Positions 10,876 through 23,013 of a stretch of DNA of 64,000 nucleotides are shown here, piece after piece. Numbering within the stretch: position 1 is the stretch's first letter; every line of letters starts with the position of its first letter. The notes beneath the pieces were generated by a model that saw only the letters and a program-made list of their open reading frames with translations, was not told the DNA's origin and ran no database searches. Position numbers and translations under genes: made by a program. This DNA is from Lentinus brumalis (lineage: Eukaryota; Basidiomycota; Agaricomycetes; Polyporales; Polyporaceae), in NCBI GenBank assembly GCA_001792895.1, contig MARA01000005.1, forward strand, positions 868,001-932,000. Direction: 5' to 3'.

Positions 10876-12603
10876 TCATCCTGCTCGAGTCTTCGTCTGC
10901 AGGCTGGCCTTCTTCGGGTTCTCCGCCTCAAAGATGTAATCGATCTCCTCCAGGTTCCTGCCCTTCGTCTCCACGAATGTCAAATAGATGACCACCGCCC
11001 CGAGAGCGTCCCACAGGATGTAGAAGATGTAAAAGCGCCAACTCGCGCGAGCTATCGCAACGGGCGGCACGTACGTATTGAAGACGTTCGCAACGTTCAC
11101 CAGCAGGTTCATGAACGCCAGGCCCTTCGCGCGCGTGCTGAACGTGAGCACCTCGGTTGGGTACAGCGACTGAGCGGGCGTCCACGAGAACGCGAACACG
11201 ACGAGGAAGACGTACACGAAGGCTATCCCGACGCCCCCAACGACCGGATGTCCGGCTTGTTGCGCGGTGCACGCCGTGATCACGGCGACGGAGAGAGACA
11301 TGCCGATGCTCGAGGTTATGAGCAGCTTCCGCCGGCCCAGCTTGTCCATCCAGCGCAAGCCCGAGAGTGCTGCTGCCATCATGATCGGAGTCTGGAGGGC
11401 GTTCAGCAGGAGCTGGGTACGCGCATTAGTGATTCCGGCCGTCTTCGCTGATGGTACGGAAAAGCAGGTTAGCTCCACATCTGAAGCGCCCGGGAGCGAC
11501 TCACCCATGAGAGGGAAGTAGTAGCTGGTCGGGGGCAGGTCCCACTGACCGAAGAAAGCAATGCAGCTGATGAGGAAGGTGCGATACCGGGCGGACCGCG
11601 AGTTGAAGAGGTCCCGGAAGTCCCACCACCGCTTGTCAGAGCCTTCCGCAGAGATGACCTCGAGCATCTCCTCCAGCTCCAGAGCTACCACAGCGGACGA
11701 GGGATCCCCATCCCCGTGGTATGTCACCAGGATCTCCCTTGCCTTATCCACGTGTCCCTGGCCGATATACCTGTATACAATCATCTTCAGATGCAAGGCA
11801 GTGCCAGACAATCGCATCTCACCATCGCGGCGTCTCCGGTATGAACCACACAAACGCCAGGACGAGCACCGACGGGACCGCCTGCACGGCCAGCGGCACG
11901 CGCCACGTCCACTGTGGCGTCCCCTCCACAAAGTTCAGCCCATACTCCAGCCACGTCGAGGCGATCGTCCCCAGGAAGAAGCACGTCTGGTACGCCCCCG
12001 TCAGGACTCCGCGGTACCGCGGGTACGCCATCTCCACGACATACGCCGGTCCGGCGGTCTGCACGAGGACGGCCCCCAGCCCGAGGACGAATCGCCCGCC
12101 CATGAACGTGCCGAGGGTGCGCGCGGTGGCCTGCATGACGACCCCGACGATGCAGATGAGGGATCCCAGGGCCATGCCGAACCGGCGGCCGTACTTGTCG
12201 GCGCAGGGCCCTGCGAAGAGGCAGCCTGCGACGTTGCCGACGACGTAGAGCGCGGCGACGATGCCTTGGTTGGAGGAGGTGATGCCGAAGTATGTCGTGA
12301 AGGTGTCGATGGCGGATAGCCCACCTAGTCGCGAGCCGTGGGTGAGTGTCTGTGCATATCGTCTGTTCCACGCAGGCACTCACCAAACGTGTTGGCGTCG
12401 AACCCATTCGTAGCAGAGCACAAATAGGCGACAAAGAGACAGCCGTAGAGCCTTAGGAAGCTGCGCCGGAATGGATTTACGTCCTCCTGTATGGCCAGTC
12501 GTCCGAGACGGCCATCTGTCTTTTCCATGGCCTCCGTGCGGGGGAGATCAGCCGCGAAGTCGGCCTCGTCGAGGCGGGCTATGCTGTCCTTCGAGCCGGG
12601 CAT
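10876..12603 (-). CDS. MFS sugar transporter (sugar porter family)
   Basis: Complement join(10876..11447, 11505..11770, 11823..12324, 12384..12603) gives 519 residues, phases consistent. It starts MPGSKDSIARLDE. Sugar-porter signatures are the loop 2-3 motif GPCADKYGRRFG, YVVEMAYPRYRG after helix 4, PETPRW at the end of helix 6, the loop 8-9 motif MDKLGRRKLL, and ETKGRNLEEIDYIFE after helix 12. About twelve hydrophobic segments are visible. It probably takes up a hexose or disaccharide with protons at the plasma membrane; it resembles lactose/hexose permease types but the substrate cannot be read from sequence. An A/T-rich TTTATAAA lies about 180 bp upstream of the ATG. Confidence 0.9.
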
Positions 12604-12782
12604 CTTTGGAAGCAGCTAGCCAGTACACATCTGACGTCGACTCCTTACATAGGATGCGGCTACGGCTTCCGTCTCCGTACGGATCGTCAGGTGCTCGCAC
12701 CTTCTATGCGTTCAGTAGGCGTATTGCCCTTGGTCATGGGGGCTGCTATGCTATCGTGCTTCAAGTCTTCATTCAATGGAGT

Positions 12783-12790
12783 TTTATAAA
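12783..12790 (-). promoter_or_regulatory. Possible TATA element of the sugar transporter gene
   Basis: TTTTATAAATAT on the plus strand gives a TATA-like TTTATAAA upstream of the transporter ATG at 12603. The distance, about 180 bp, implies a 5' UTR of ordinary fungal length. The rest of 12604-13119 shows nothing else. Confidence 0.35.
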
Positions 12791-13119
12791 TATCCAGTGC
12801 TCTGCTGCCTATCTCGTCGTGAACACCCTCCCTAGGGCCGCGCCGAGAATCCGGCACTTCTACGATTAGCATGACGAGCTGCACTCTGGATGAATAGAAC
12901 AAAATGACGCACTTGTGTAGCTCGAACACGGCTCAGTGATCCTCCGAGGGCAGCGCGACACATCGTTGCTCTCGAGCTCAGAAATTGCGGGGAAGAGTCG
13001 TTGAAGGGGCGGAGAGTCGACACCGTCATGCCTCTGCATATGACAGTGGTTTTATCGAGTTCATTGTACAGTTGTAGGGATGCACTGCTTCGTCTCCTAC
13101 TCCTACAATGGCAACCAAA

Positions 13120-13932
13120 TCAGATATACAGGTTCGAGTTCCTCACCCGTTCGTCCAAGTCCGCCCACAGCCTCGCAAGCGGCCTATCCGTGCCCTTCGC
13201 CAGCGGCTGCACGAGCCTCCACATCTCCTCCGCAACCTCCTCCTTCGTCGCGTCCGCATCGACGGCGATCCAGCGCGACCCGTCGCCCATCTCCACCCCG
13301 ATGCGCTCGAAGACGTGCTCGACGCGCTCCTGGAAGTCGGACTTCTCGTACCGCTCTGCCCCGAAGCCGCCGCGCGCCTGCTGCTGCTCGGGCGAGACGG
13401 CGAGGAAGAGGGTGAGGTCGGGCGCGGGCAGGTAGATGTCGGGACCGCGACACCATTCGTAGGACATACCGGGGGCGTTCTTTGCTGCGGAGAATGCGAT
13501 TCCTGAGAAGGCGTACCGGTCGCAGATGACGATCGTTCCCGCACTGAGCGACTCTTCGATAGATTTGCTGCATTGCGACGCACAGGATTGGTATGATGCG
13601 GACACATGAATGGAAATAAGGACTCACGCAAGTTCCCATCGGTTCGCGGAGAAAAGCAGGTGGATGGAGCGGTCGTCCATCTCGGACTGGGACTGCAGGT
13701 ACGAGTCGATCAGTTTACCGATGGGGGTGGACCGGTCTGTATCGGGAGTAATGAGCATTTTCTCTCACAAAATCATATCCGAGCGTACTTACTCACCAGG
13801 AAACTTGACGAGCCGCACAGGGACTCCTGCAGCCTTGAGGCGCTCCTCGAGGAGTGAGACCTGCGTACTCTTCCCTGACCTGTCCAGCCCTTCGACCGCA
13901 ACAAATGCGCCGCGCGTTTGGCGTTCTGGCAT
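13120..13932 (-). CDS. CDC8: Thymidylate (dTMP) kinase
   Basis: Complement join(13120..13567, 13628..13736, 13797..13932) gives 230 residues. I chose the ATG at 13932 (MPERQTRG) because the upstream in-frame codons start with GTG only. The P-loop VEGLDRSGKST is at residues 13-23 and the DRX dNMP-binding motif CDRYAFSG near 102. LLFSANRWELA follows the DRSTPIGKLIDSYL helix, and a lid-like region with PEQQQARGGFGAERYEK lies near 150. The enzyme converts dTMP to dTDP with ATP, essential for DNA synthesis. It is divergent from the F-box gene, with about 600 bp between them. Confidence 0.93.
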
Positions 13933-14528
13933 GATGGCTGAGACTGTACGAGTCCGCGAAGGAAGGTGCGATACGAGCACGAAAGTGGGAGGAGGAGGAG
14001 GCGTAACAAGCCTGATTCAGACGCGATCGACGACGCGATCGGCAAACCCCGGTCTATTAGGCGGCAATTGTTCAACCACTCTTCGTCATCGCTATGCGCC
14101 GAGCGCGACAATATTCGTGTCCTAAGTACGTGTACCCGAAGTCTCCGTGCAGGCAAGGTGCGTCGGAATACATACACTACTGTAAGTATTGCTGACGCCG
14201 CATTTGCTTCAACTAGTATAGCACCACGGGACTACTACATTTACCACTCCGCGAGGCCGTGCAATCGTAAGAAGACCGTTTCTCTTAGCGGCGACATTCA
14301 CACCGCGAGCAGGTATGTGTGGTCGCAACAAAATTGATTGCCACGTCCGTGCGAGCCAAGTATGAGCGGTATATGTCACGAGCGTCGGCGCGTCAGCCGG
14401 CATTTTCCAGTAAGTAGAACTTCCAGTGCATCGCCAATCAAGTGCTGCTACTTATGTAGCTCGATGTGCAACTCTTCTCTGCCCACATCAAATGTTCTGA
14501 ACGTCTTGCCAATCATCCTCTTCCACAT

Positions 14529-17050
14529 ATGCTCTACCTCATACCCTTTCGCAGGCAATTTCCGCCAGAAATCCAAGATCATATCATTGACCAGCTTCAC
14601 GACATCGGGTCTCTCCGCTCGTGCGCGTTGACATGCCAGGCTTGGCACGTCCGTAGTCGGCTCCACCTCCTCCGAGCTATCCATGTACGCGGCCCCAAGC
14701 AGCTCGATGAAATCTGCTCTTTTTTCCGCGCACACGAACCCCTTCGACCTCTTGTTCGGTCAGTCCTGATCGACGCGCGATCGAACGAACCCCGCGTGTC
14801 GGGAGGCCGGCCTCCGTCGAGACCCACCGTTCCGGTCTTTCAACTGGTTTGCACACCGTTACTCAATCTACTGCCGAATCTTCGTTGCTGGGAATTGCGC
14901 GAAATGGACGGGTTTCTAGGCTCTATTAGTCACTTGGTCGCCTTCCAGATGCATCCCTCCATCCTCACATACATCAGCGCCCACTCATACATCGAAAGCC
15001 TATGCCTATATCATCTACGATTCTGGAATCTTACGCCGCTCGTTGGGCTGATTACTGCCTTGCCAAGGCTGAAACATCTGATCTGCGACAACATCATCAT
15101 CGAACGACCAAGGCAAAGCTTTGTTCTAGATGTTGGCTTCGGTCCAGCATATCATAGGAAGCCGACGAAACTCCACAGACTGGTGGTACGTGCCTTCCAA
15201 ATGCTCTCATGGGTGCGCAAGCAGTTGAATGCGAGCGTCAGATCCGCGTTGACAATCTACTTTGGATTGGTACACGGTTATTACTCCTGCTTGCAGGGGG
15301 TACAGTACAGAGCCTTGTCCTGGATCTCAAGCCGGCTTCGGTGAACCTCATCTCATCTCATGGCTGGGAGCGAATTCGGTTGGCTCTCGCACGCGTTCGC
15401 TCCGTGAAAATGGAATTGTATCTACCTGCATACCATATGGGCGGCATCGAGCAAGGCAGCCCTACCGACATCGTAAGGACTATCAACGGTGTTCTGTCCG
15501 CATTTACGCCTGGTGTGCTGAAGGACGTACTGCTTGTGTTCCACGGCTCTTCCTATCATCTACAGCACCTTCTACAGTACCTTGCGAGTAACCCTGCGCT
15601 CTTCTATTTACAACAGAACATACTTGACCTTCTCCTCGAATCTGTGACTATCGGCCCCGTCACCACGAAAAGAAATCGCCGCTCTATCATAACCGAGAGT
15701 CTCATCACGCAGGGCTTCCCTGCCTTACACGAAACGCAACTAATGAAGACGGTCTTCCCAGAAAGTAAGCCCCTATCACCGCCACTCCGGATTCCCTCTC
15801 ACGCAATTGACATACTAGTTAATGGCCTCGGTCATGACTCTTATGTTCATGCACTCAAGGTCTCTCCCGACGGGCGCTGGCTGGCAAGCGCTGACGAAGA
15901 CTCTGTTATTCTGTGGCGCACAGACGACGGCTCGATCGTCAAGGACTGGAATGCCCCCTTCTTCATTGAATTGGGGTTTACGTCGGAGAGCCGACACCTT
16001 GTCATATTCTGCAGTGATCGATTGGTCGTGCGGGACATGGAGGACCCTTGCATGTGCGAGTCTGTGACTAGGGTGCCTCTGAGACGCGAGGACTCAACTG
16101 GGAACACCTGTGTTTGGTCGCCCGACAGAACGCTGTGCGCACTATCGGGATGGGGGGCCCATCCGAATCGCAACGTCTTCCATATCCGAATCTACATAAC
16201 TGAAACAGCGAAGGCACTGTCCTGTTATCAGCTATGTTCCAGTGGGAGAGGCCCCGCGTGGTCACTGTGTCCCACCTTTTCTCATGACAATCGTTGGTTG
16301 TTGTTCACATGCAATTATACTGAATATGCCAGCGAGTCAGTCTCCTGGATCTGGGACATATATTCCACAGCACCTCCTCGGAAGTTGATGAACCACGGCA
16401 CTGCTGTCTGGCGCTCGATCTTCAACCCCGTGAACTCCGCGCAGGTCTTCATAGCATTGGCAGACTGTACCATCCAGGTCCGGGACGTAGCATCCGGCAT
16501 CCTCCTGACCAAACTGGACCCGGCGGCCGAGTTTCCGTGGCCAGCAGAGAGACCACCGGAGCGACACCTTTACCAGCCACTTTTCTCCCCCATTGGCAGG
16601 CACGTTGTCACCGGTCATCCGGACGGTACCATCCTTTTGTGCAATTTGGAGAGCGGCGCTATCACTTGTACGCTAATAGGAGTCTCGCGCACATCCTGGG
16701 TAATGTTCTCTCCTGACGCAACACGGATATTGTCGACAACACCCGATGCACCGGCCCAGCTCTGGGACACACACACAGGACTGCCCGTCCTGTCCCTGCA
16801 CGCGCACATGAACCAGGTTTTCGAAGCTGCTGCCTCCTTCTCTCCAGATGGCAGATACATTGCAGCTGGCTACAAGGACGGGACGGTGCGCCTGTGGGAC
16901 AGCCAAGACGGGACGTGCCTCGCGGTCTTCACGGAGCACCTCGCACGCGTCACCTGCCTCACCTTCACTCCCGACGGAGAGATCCTATGCTCCGCGGCGG
17001 AGGACGGCACAGTCTACATTCGCCGTTTGCGTGACATGCTTGGGCACTAA
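14529..17050 (+). CDS. F-box and WD40-repeat protein
   Basis: Join(14529..15185, 15242..17050) gives 821 residues; the 56-nt intron 15186-15241 (GTACGT...TCAG) is phase 0. I used the ATG at 14529 because the upstream in-frame GTG at 14466 is not a eukaryotic start; a further 5' exon ending before a CAG at 14553 is possible. An F-box lies at about 11-52 (FPPEIQDHIIDQL...ALTCQAWH). The middle (100-400) is a leucine-rich region typical of basidiomycete F-box proteins. The C-terminal 400 residues hold WD40 blades, clearest in VSPDGRWLASADEDSVILW, FSPDGRYIAAGYKDGTVRLW and FTPDGEILCSAAEDGTVYI. It probably recruits unknown substrates to an SCF ubiquitin ligase. Confidence 0.85.
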
Positions 17051-17135
17051 GTACCTCCTCCGAGGTGTTGTGCAGTCTGTGAGTCCATCCTTCTAGCGGC
17101 GATGGTTAAATTCGAGGCTAACGCAACGCTTCAGG

Positions 17136-17552
17136 CTACAGAGATTCATAATACGCCGACTCTTCCGCTATATTCCAATACCGCAATGATCGCGACTTCC
17201 ACGTCGCCCCAGAGTTCCCAAACTCCACAACCTCGCATACAGTCCCCGATTTTCCCTCATGATCAGTACCGCCGCGGCTGCCCCCCTTTCCCCCCAGATG
17301 GCCGCTTTGCATTTCCTTACTCCTCTTGTCTCCGTATATGATGCCCAAACCGCTGCCGCTGCCCATACTCTTCTCCCCACCTACGCTCGCAGCCCACGAT
17401 CCCCTACGTCTGTGTGGCCCCCGCTGGCTGCTGGAAGAATTAGCAGCCGGCATAGACTTCGCCAGGACGTCCCTGTATGACGGTACTACGGTGACGGACT
17501 CGACGATGCGGTCGCCGGTGTCGGAGCTGAGGCTACAGGAGAGCTTCACCAT
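17136..17552 (-). CDS. Small hypothetical protein, 138 aa
   Basis: A single-exon frame starts at ATG 17552 with MVKLSCSLSSDTGDRIVESV. It has an ordered-looking N-terminal 35 residues (alternating hydrophobic strand-like VESVTVVPSYRDVLAKS). A Ser/Gly/Lys-rich middle and a short hydrophobic-aromatic end (SLRYWNIAEESAYYESL) follow. I do not recognise it. The N-terminus is the part most likely to be conserved. It stands alone between convergent F-box and CWC27 transcripts, so a 3' UTR origin of the frame cannot be excluded. Confidence 0.45.
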   Translation of the reverse strand: MVKLSCSLSSDTGDRIVESVTVVPSYRDVLAKSMPAANSSSSQRGPHRRRGSWAASVGGEKSMGSGSGLGIIYGDKRSKEMQSGHLGGKGGSRGGTDHEGKSGTVCEVVEFGNSGATWKSRSLRYWNIAEESAYYESL

Positions 17553-17899
17553 TGCGTGTAATCAACGATACAGACTCGAGTACTTCTGTTTACACGTATG
17601 TCTGTCATGCTTAACCTACATAATCGCCGTCTTGTCTGAACCAGCGCGACTGCGGGGACGCGTTTTCACGACAAAACCATGTAGCTAGACACTCGCATGT
17701 AACACAGCAGACAATACGTTATGCGCGACGAGTCTATCCAATCGCAACAAATCACGAATGTCGCTACATGGTCAGATCAAGTTCGCCCGAAGGAAAGGGG
17801 GAGACAGCAGTGTGAGTGCAGGTCCATGACCTACTACTGTATGGGAACGTAACGCGCGGGACGTGTAGTACAATGAATAGAATAGCACACCACCCAAGG

Positions 17900-19925
17900 T
17901 CACCTCCGGTAACCACGCCCACCCGTGACATCCTTCGCCTTCATCGCCCGTTTCCGTTCGCGCTCCTCCTCCTTGGCGCGTGCTCCTCTTTGTCGAGGAT
18001 CGATAACCTCGTACTCCCTCTCCGCTTTCGCGACTTCCTCCTCGTTGCCCTTCGGGAAGTGCAGCATATGCCCAAGGAAGCCCACATCGTCGTCCACCTC
18101 TATCCCTTCCTCCTCCGCAGCGGGCTTCGACTCGTCTTCCCCCGCTCCGCCGCCCTCTTCCGGGGCGGCGAGTCCGTGACAGTCGTGCTCTTCAGCTTCG
18201 AGCGGAAGCTGTTGAGCGTGGCGAGGATGTCGCCCTCATCTTTTCGCTTACCCTTGCCCTTCTTGCTGTTCAGCCCGCGGTTATTCGCGTACTTGGCCAA
18301 CTCCGCTTCCAAATACGACTTCTTTGGCTTCTTCTGCACCGGCTCGTCGTCGTCGCTGCCCGCGGCACGACGCGTGAGCTTCCGGATCTCGGCCTCCATC
18401 TTCTCGATCTCCGCCTTCCGCGAGTTGCTGGCAGCGGCCTTTTCGCGCTCGTGCTCCTCGCGGATCCGCGTGAGGTCTGCCTCCTTGTCTTTCTTGGAGG
18501 ACTTCTTCTCCTTCTCGACCTGAGATGGCCGTCTGAACACAGTTGTACGAACGGTCAGACAATGCGACACGTACCGGTTCTGCGCTGCCCCCTCTGGCCG
18601 TTCTCGCTTCGACGCCTTCTTGGGGGCTTCCGAGGAGACCCCAGGTATTGGAGGCAGCTCTGGTTCAAGCACTGTGCACTCGATGATCAGCACATATTGC
18701 CTACGAGCAAGACCGAGCTATACACACAATCTGGCCGCACAATGGGCTTCTTCTTGATGAGCACAGGCTCCTCTTCTGCCTCCTCGTCTCCGCCGAAACT
18801 CAGGAGCTTCACATCCCTACGAAGTCCCTCGTGTGAGCACGCGGTCTGTCACGCATGATGAGCGGTACTCACTTCTTCGCTCCTCGCCGCCGTTGCTCCT
18901 CTTCGCGTTCCCGCTGTGCCTGCTCCCGCGCTCGCTGCTGGACGCGCTTCTCCTCAGCAGTGATACGGGGAACAATGTCGTCAAAGGGATTGTCCACAAT
19001 GCGCACGCGCTTGATCTTCGGCGGGCTGTCAAGGACACGGTCAGTGCGAACGCCACGGGAAGATTGGCGGAGTCACGCACTATAGTGGTCGTTCATTGTC
19101 GTCAAGCTCTAGCGGAAGTGACCTAAGACACAGAAGGAGGGACAGACCAACGAAGGGGCTTACCCATTTCCCCAATCTTCAGGACGTCTGCGAGAGTGTC
19201 ATCAGCAGGCACATAAAGAGATCCGTGGACGAGTGACGTACTGAAGATGGTATCTCCCACCACACGCCCGAACAGAGTATGCTTGCCATTCAGCTCGTCC
19301 GCGCGGTCTAGAAGTGGGCAGGAGTTTGAACATGCCGGTATTCGGTGGGTAGGTTTCGCATGTCTGGCTCACCTAGTGTGATGAAGAACTGAGAGTCATT
19401 GGAGTTCTTGTCACCGTTGTTGGCCATCCCGACCAGTCCACGGTGCACGAACCTCAGACGTGGGTGGATCTCGTCCTCGAACGGTTCTGACCCCCATCAT
19501 GAGCACGAGGAGCCTAGCCCGACGGTAGTTAGAAGCGCACCTCCGTAAAACGACTCTCCACCGCCTCCAGTTCCCGTCCGGTCTCCCGTCTGCACCAAGA
19601 AGTTGGGTACGACTCTGTGAAACCGCGTCAACACTTCCCGCACTCCGACGAGCTCGCAAGTTGCCCCTACCGGTGGAATATCACACCGTCATAATATCCT
19701 AGAGAGCGTCAGAAGAGTCCCGTGCGCAGAAGGAGGTAAGCATACCTTCCATAGCCAGAGCTATGAGGTTCCGACATGTTTTGGGTGTTTCCTGCAAGAT
19801 GTCGTCCATATAAGCGAGGGGACTGTGCGAGAGGCAGGGAGGGCGCGCACCTTCGACCAGAGCTCAATGTCAATCTCCCCTACAGTAGTCTCGAGTATGA
19901 TGCGTCCGCGAGTCGGCAAAGCCAT
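17900..19925 (-). CDS. CWC27: Spliceosomal cyclophilin CWC27 (frame broken by one base in a G4 run)
   Basis: Twelve exons: complement join(17900..18532, 18575..18671, 18728..18816, 18873..19025, 19081..19108, 19164..19187, 19242..19307, 19373..19486, 19541..19614, 19671..19698, 19746..19791, 19851..19925). The N-terminal 165 residues are a cyclophilin domain ([58 protein letters not shown]). The C-terminus has the CWC27 block VDDDVGFLGHMLHFPKG and DPRQRGARAKEEERERK. CWC27 joins the activated spliceosome; its isomerase site is usually inactive. Translation shifts frame at the G4 run 18162-18165; with one extra base the CDS is 1,428 nt (475 aa) and reads PPPEEGGGAGEDES through the acidic region. 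Three exons are only 24-28 nt. It shares a 135-bp bidirectional upstream region with the next gene. Confidence 0.9.
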
Positions 19926-20060
19926 GGTGTTCGAGGCGCGTGGTGGTGGTGGTGGTCGAGTGCAATATCGCGTCCTATGACGCGCGCCTCCCTGAAGAGC
20001 TCTCCGCCACAGGCTGGTTTCAACTTGTCCTCCATCACTCACTACTGTAAATCTTACTCG
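19926..20060. promoter_or_regulatory. Bidirectional 135-bp promoter region
   Basis: Only 135 bp separate the ATG of CWC27 (minus) from the ATG of the next gene (plus), so the two must share a promoter. A GTGGTGGTGGTGGTCG run lies at its CWC27 end. No TATA box is seen. Confidence 0.6.
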
Positions 20061-21209
20061 ATGAACACGACCATGAGCGAAGCCGGTCCAAGCTACAGAA
20101 ACCCGAAGGCGATATACCGGGGCCACAATGGCTTCACACAGCAGGTGGACGTCAAGATGTCCGGGGGGCTCGGCCTCGCGCAGTCCTCGCAGGTCAACCT
20201 GCACGCGGTGGCTGCAAATCCGAAGGGCGCGTCGAAGGAGGAGCGGCGCGAGCTGCAGGACGCGATACAGCGGAGGCAGATTGTGGAGGACATGATGGAG
20301 CTCAAGGGGACATTCTTCCCTGGGTGCGTGCGTGTCCCTCTCGTCTTGGTGGCGGCACTCTCAGTCTGTTGACTTGTACTGTGATTGACCTTGCGCGATT
20401 TAGGCTGGATGCGATCAAGCAGGCGAACGAGGAGCCGGAGACGTCTGCAGCGGTAAAGGAGCGGATGCTGCAGCTGCAGAAGAAGCACACCGAGGAGGTC
20501 CGGACGCTATACGAGTGGCACGCGCAGGACTACTACGACGAGATGCTGGACATGACCCGCTCGCAGAACGACTACGACGATCCTGACGTGGAGGTGCGTT
20601 GGTCCCTTCCTTGCGCTACTCTGCGCACTATGACGGTCGGTGCTGAGTATGCATTCACCGCTTGCGCAGGCTTTCTATCAGAAATCGCGGTCATGCTACG
20701 ACCTCGCAGCATCGTTCGACGATGAGCTCGACAGACACCACTACTCTTACCTCAGCACTATGATCCCGCTTGTGGCCCAACGTAACCTCTTGCGCGCACG
20801 AGAGGACGCAGCGCAGAAATGGCGCGACCAGCAGTTCCCCGCGACCATTGCTGCCTTCCATAATAACCCCAGCAAGGAGGCCCAGGTGCGTTTGCCTTCG
20901 CAACCGAGGCCAAACCGAACGCTGATTGTGTGTTGCTGCAGCTTCGCATTGCGAAGTTTTTGACGACCGACGAGACTGGCCAAGAACGCTTCCTGACGGA
21001 GTACGGCTGGACATGGCGGCAGGTGACGCCACTCATCAACGAGTACAAGCAGAACGTAAGCTCTGTTCTCGTTGTATTCGAGTTAGCTGTGGTCCAACTC
21101 AGGGATGTTCGTTTCGCAGCAAGTATTCCAGGCCGAAGTTCTCAGACTCTTGCGGGACCTGGAAGCTCGAGATCCTCGCAAGGCCCGACTGAACATGGGG
21201 GCAACATGA
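20061..21209 (+). CDS. Conserved-looking hypothetical protein, 290 aa
   Basis: Join(20061..20323, 20404..20593, 20670..20885, 20942..21055, 21120..21209) gives 290 residues with clean GT-AG introns. The start is MNTTMSEAGPSYRN; a second ATG at 20073 is equally possible. The N-terminal 60 residues contain IYRGHNGFTQQVDVKMSGGL. The rest is largely charged helix (EERRELQDAIQRRQIVEDMM, MLQLQKKHTEEVRTLYEWH) with Trp/Tyr-rich turns such as LTEYGWTWRQVTPLINEY. I recognise no domain. Five short introns and strong coding composition make the gene itself secure. Sharing a promoter with a splicing factor hints at nuclear housekeeping but proves nothing. Confidence 0.8.
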
Positions 21210-23013
21210 CCATCCTACCCAGGATATCCAGTGACAACCTCCACGACATGTGTCCTCAATACGCCGCGCTGCCCACAAGGCCTGCCCCTCGTGGTAGCCG
21301 GGACGGTATTGGCCCGCGGTTTTGCGCTGGACCCGGTGCATCTGGGTTCACGCTTGCAGACCCAAGCCTGCGGCCATTGGGGTCCTTTGATCGCCAGGCC
21401 TGTTACCTCCTGGAGAACCCCGAGGCGCTATCACCCGATAGGCATTCGTCGTACTCGAAGGCTTTTCGCCACCATCGAGGTGTCCGGACTGTGGTGCATA
21501 CTAATCCATGTTATGCCTAGCAGCGTGCAGCCAAATAATTTTTTGTCTTGGTCGCAATCGCCGGTCTCCCAATACTCATGTCGACACCACCGTAACCTTG
21601 AAAAGGTTGCCGCATCTTGACTCTGACGGCAGCGCAGCCATGTAGGACGACTCACTGCACAACATCCCGCAACGGATGTCTGCCCTGCTCCGTTTGGACT
21701 ACTGGGCTCTCCCAAGGAGACCATGGTCAACGCTCACCGTAAGTATCCTGACATGTGCGCAGTACTTGTTCCCTTGTCGTGATCCACGAGGCGGTGAGAA
21801 GCATTGTATCGAGGCTTCATGGGGAGGTTAGTCCATTACTAATCTATCCATCATCTCCGCTCTCACTGTACATACTAAGGCAGGTCTTCCGGCGAGACGT
21901 GGTCGGTCCACGTCCGTCGTCGTGAACACAGCTCCGCTGAATCCGACTTGAATCCAGTACATCGGGATATAGTTCCGTCCGGCTGCCGTCACAGTCTCGA
22001 CCGAGACAACGCGGAATCGCCTGTACGGCCGCTTGCGTGCGGCACAACACGCATGGCGACCTCGTATGTGTCTCGCCCAAACAGGCAAGACGCGATGCAC
22101 GTGAGCGCGCTGCCGCCGGCATGTTGAGACTCAGACAACTCCGCGCTCCCACGGGGGGTCGCCTGCACCCCCCTGTTAAACGATTCAAGCCTAATGCCGG
22201 GTACTACCCTCAGATTCAGCGAATTCAAGTAATGTCTGTGAACAGGTGAGTATGTCAAGGCTTGCCTTTTGCCAATTCGGCCGGCTGTGCACATCGCACT
22301 GACGCCTGTATACATAGAAATTAGAATCGCAGATGCCGATGAAGACAATATACAGATCTCGTGGTCTGTCGTGACGTTCGCCCGCACGCCGTTTCATGGG
22401 AGTCAGAGGATCTCATCACGGCGGGCATGGCAGGATTTTGAACCCCGTAACAGGCCAGTAACAGTTCCGACAAAGGTAAAATATCACCGTGAATTGGCCC
22501 AGAGGAAGTAAAAGGCCAGTAAAAAGTTACCTTTGACGGACCTGTCACGTGCTTTATTGCCCTGTTACAGGGCGAAACATTGTGCTTTGCCCGTCGTGCA
22601 TCATGACTATAGTACGTCTTCGCCACCTCGTTCCCCCACTGCTTTTGCGTCGGCCCTCGACTCGAGGATACGTGGCACCCCTTCGGTAAACCGCACTTCT
22701 CGCACTGTGGAACCTTTCTGATCAGTGTGACCCGATAGAGCACAAATCCTTCCTGCTTAACATGCGACTGCATGCCCTCTTCCTGCAAGCCTTCAACGTG
22801 CCTTTGCTGTCACCGCGATTATGGCAATCCTATGACAGCAGCGCTGGTAGAAGCGTCGTTGACAGCTCCGCCTCGTGGTGGTCAGATACTGCATCATGGT
22901 GTAGTAGGCCATGCCATCGCGAGCGGCGAACCTAGCGCTTACACTGAGACTTCTCCGAGCCCTCGCCTTATCTCATACGATGTTGTGTCGACAATTATCC
23001 ATCCCCTTCGACA
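21210..23013. other. 1.8 kb without a supported gene
   Basis: Short ORFs on both strands lack domain-like composition. At about 22440-22580 there is a cluster of small repeats: GGCCAGTAA occurs twice, AAAGGTAA is inverted against TTACCTTT, and CCCTGTTACAGGG is a near-palindrome. A possible minus-strand exon MVSLGEPSSPNGAG ending in a GTGAGT donor lies near 21650-21724, but I cannot extend it. Confidence 0.4.

Noticed and set aside
18117..18166. A weak 50-nt intron (GTCACG...GACGAG) to explain the CWC27 frame change
   Set aside because: Neither splice site fits the others in this window, and the sequence inside it reads as protein in the shifted frame; a missing base in the adjacent G4 run explains it better.
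18533..18574. Reading the 42-nt CWC27 intron as coding (the frame stays open)
   Set aside because: It has GTACGT...TTCAG with a CTGAC branch-like site, and removing it joins NR-RPSQ smoothly, whereas the retained version inserts a Cys/Val-rich segment foreign to the basic linker.
22440..22580. Cluster of small direct and inverted repeats as a transposon end
   Set aside because: The arms are only 8-9 bp, with no flanking duplication and no partner end found.
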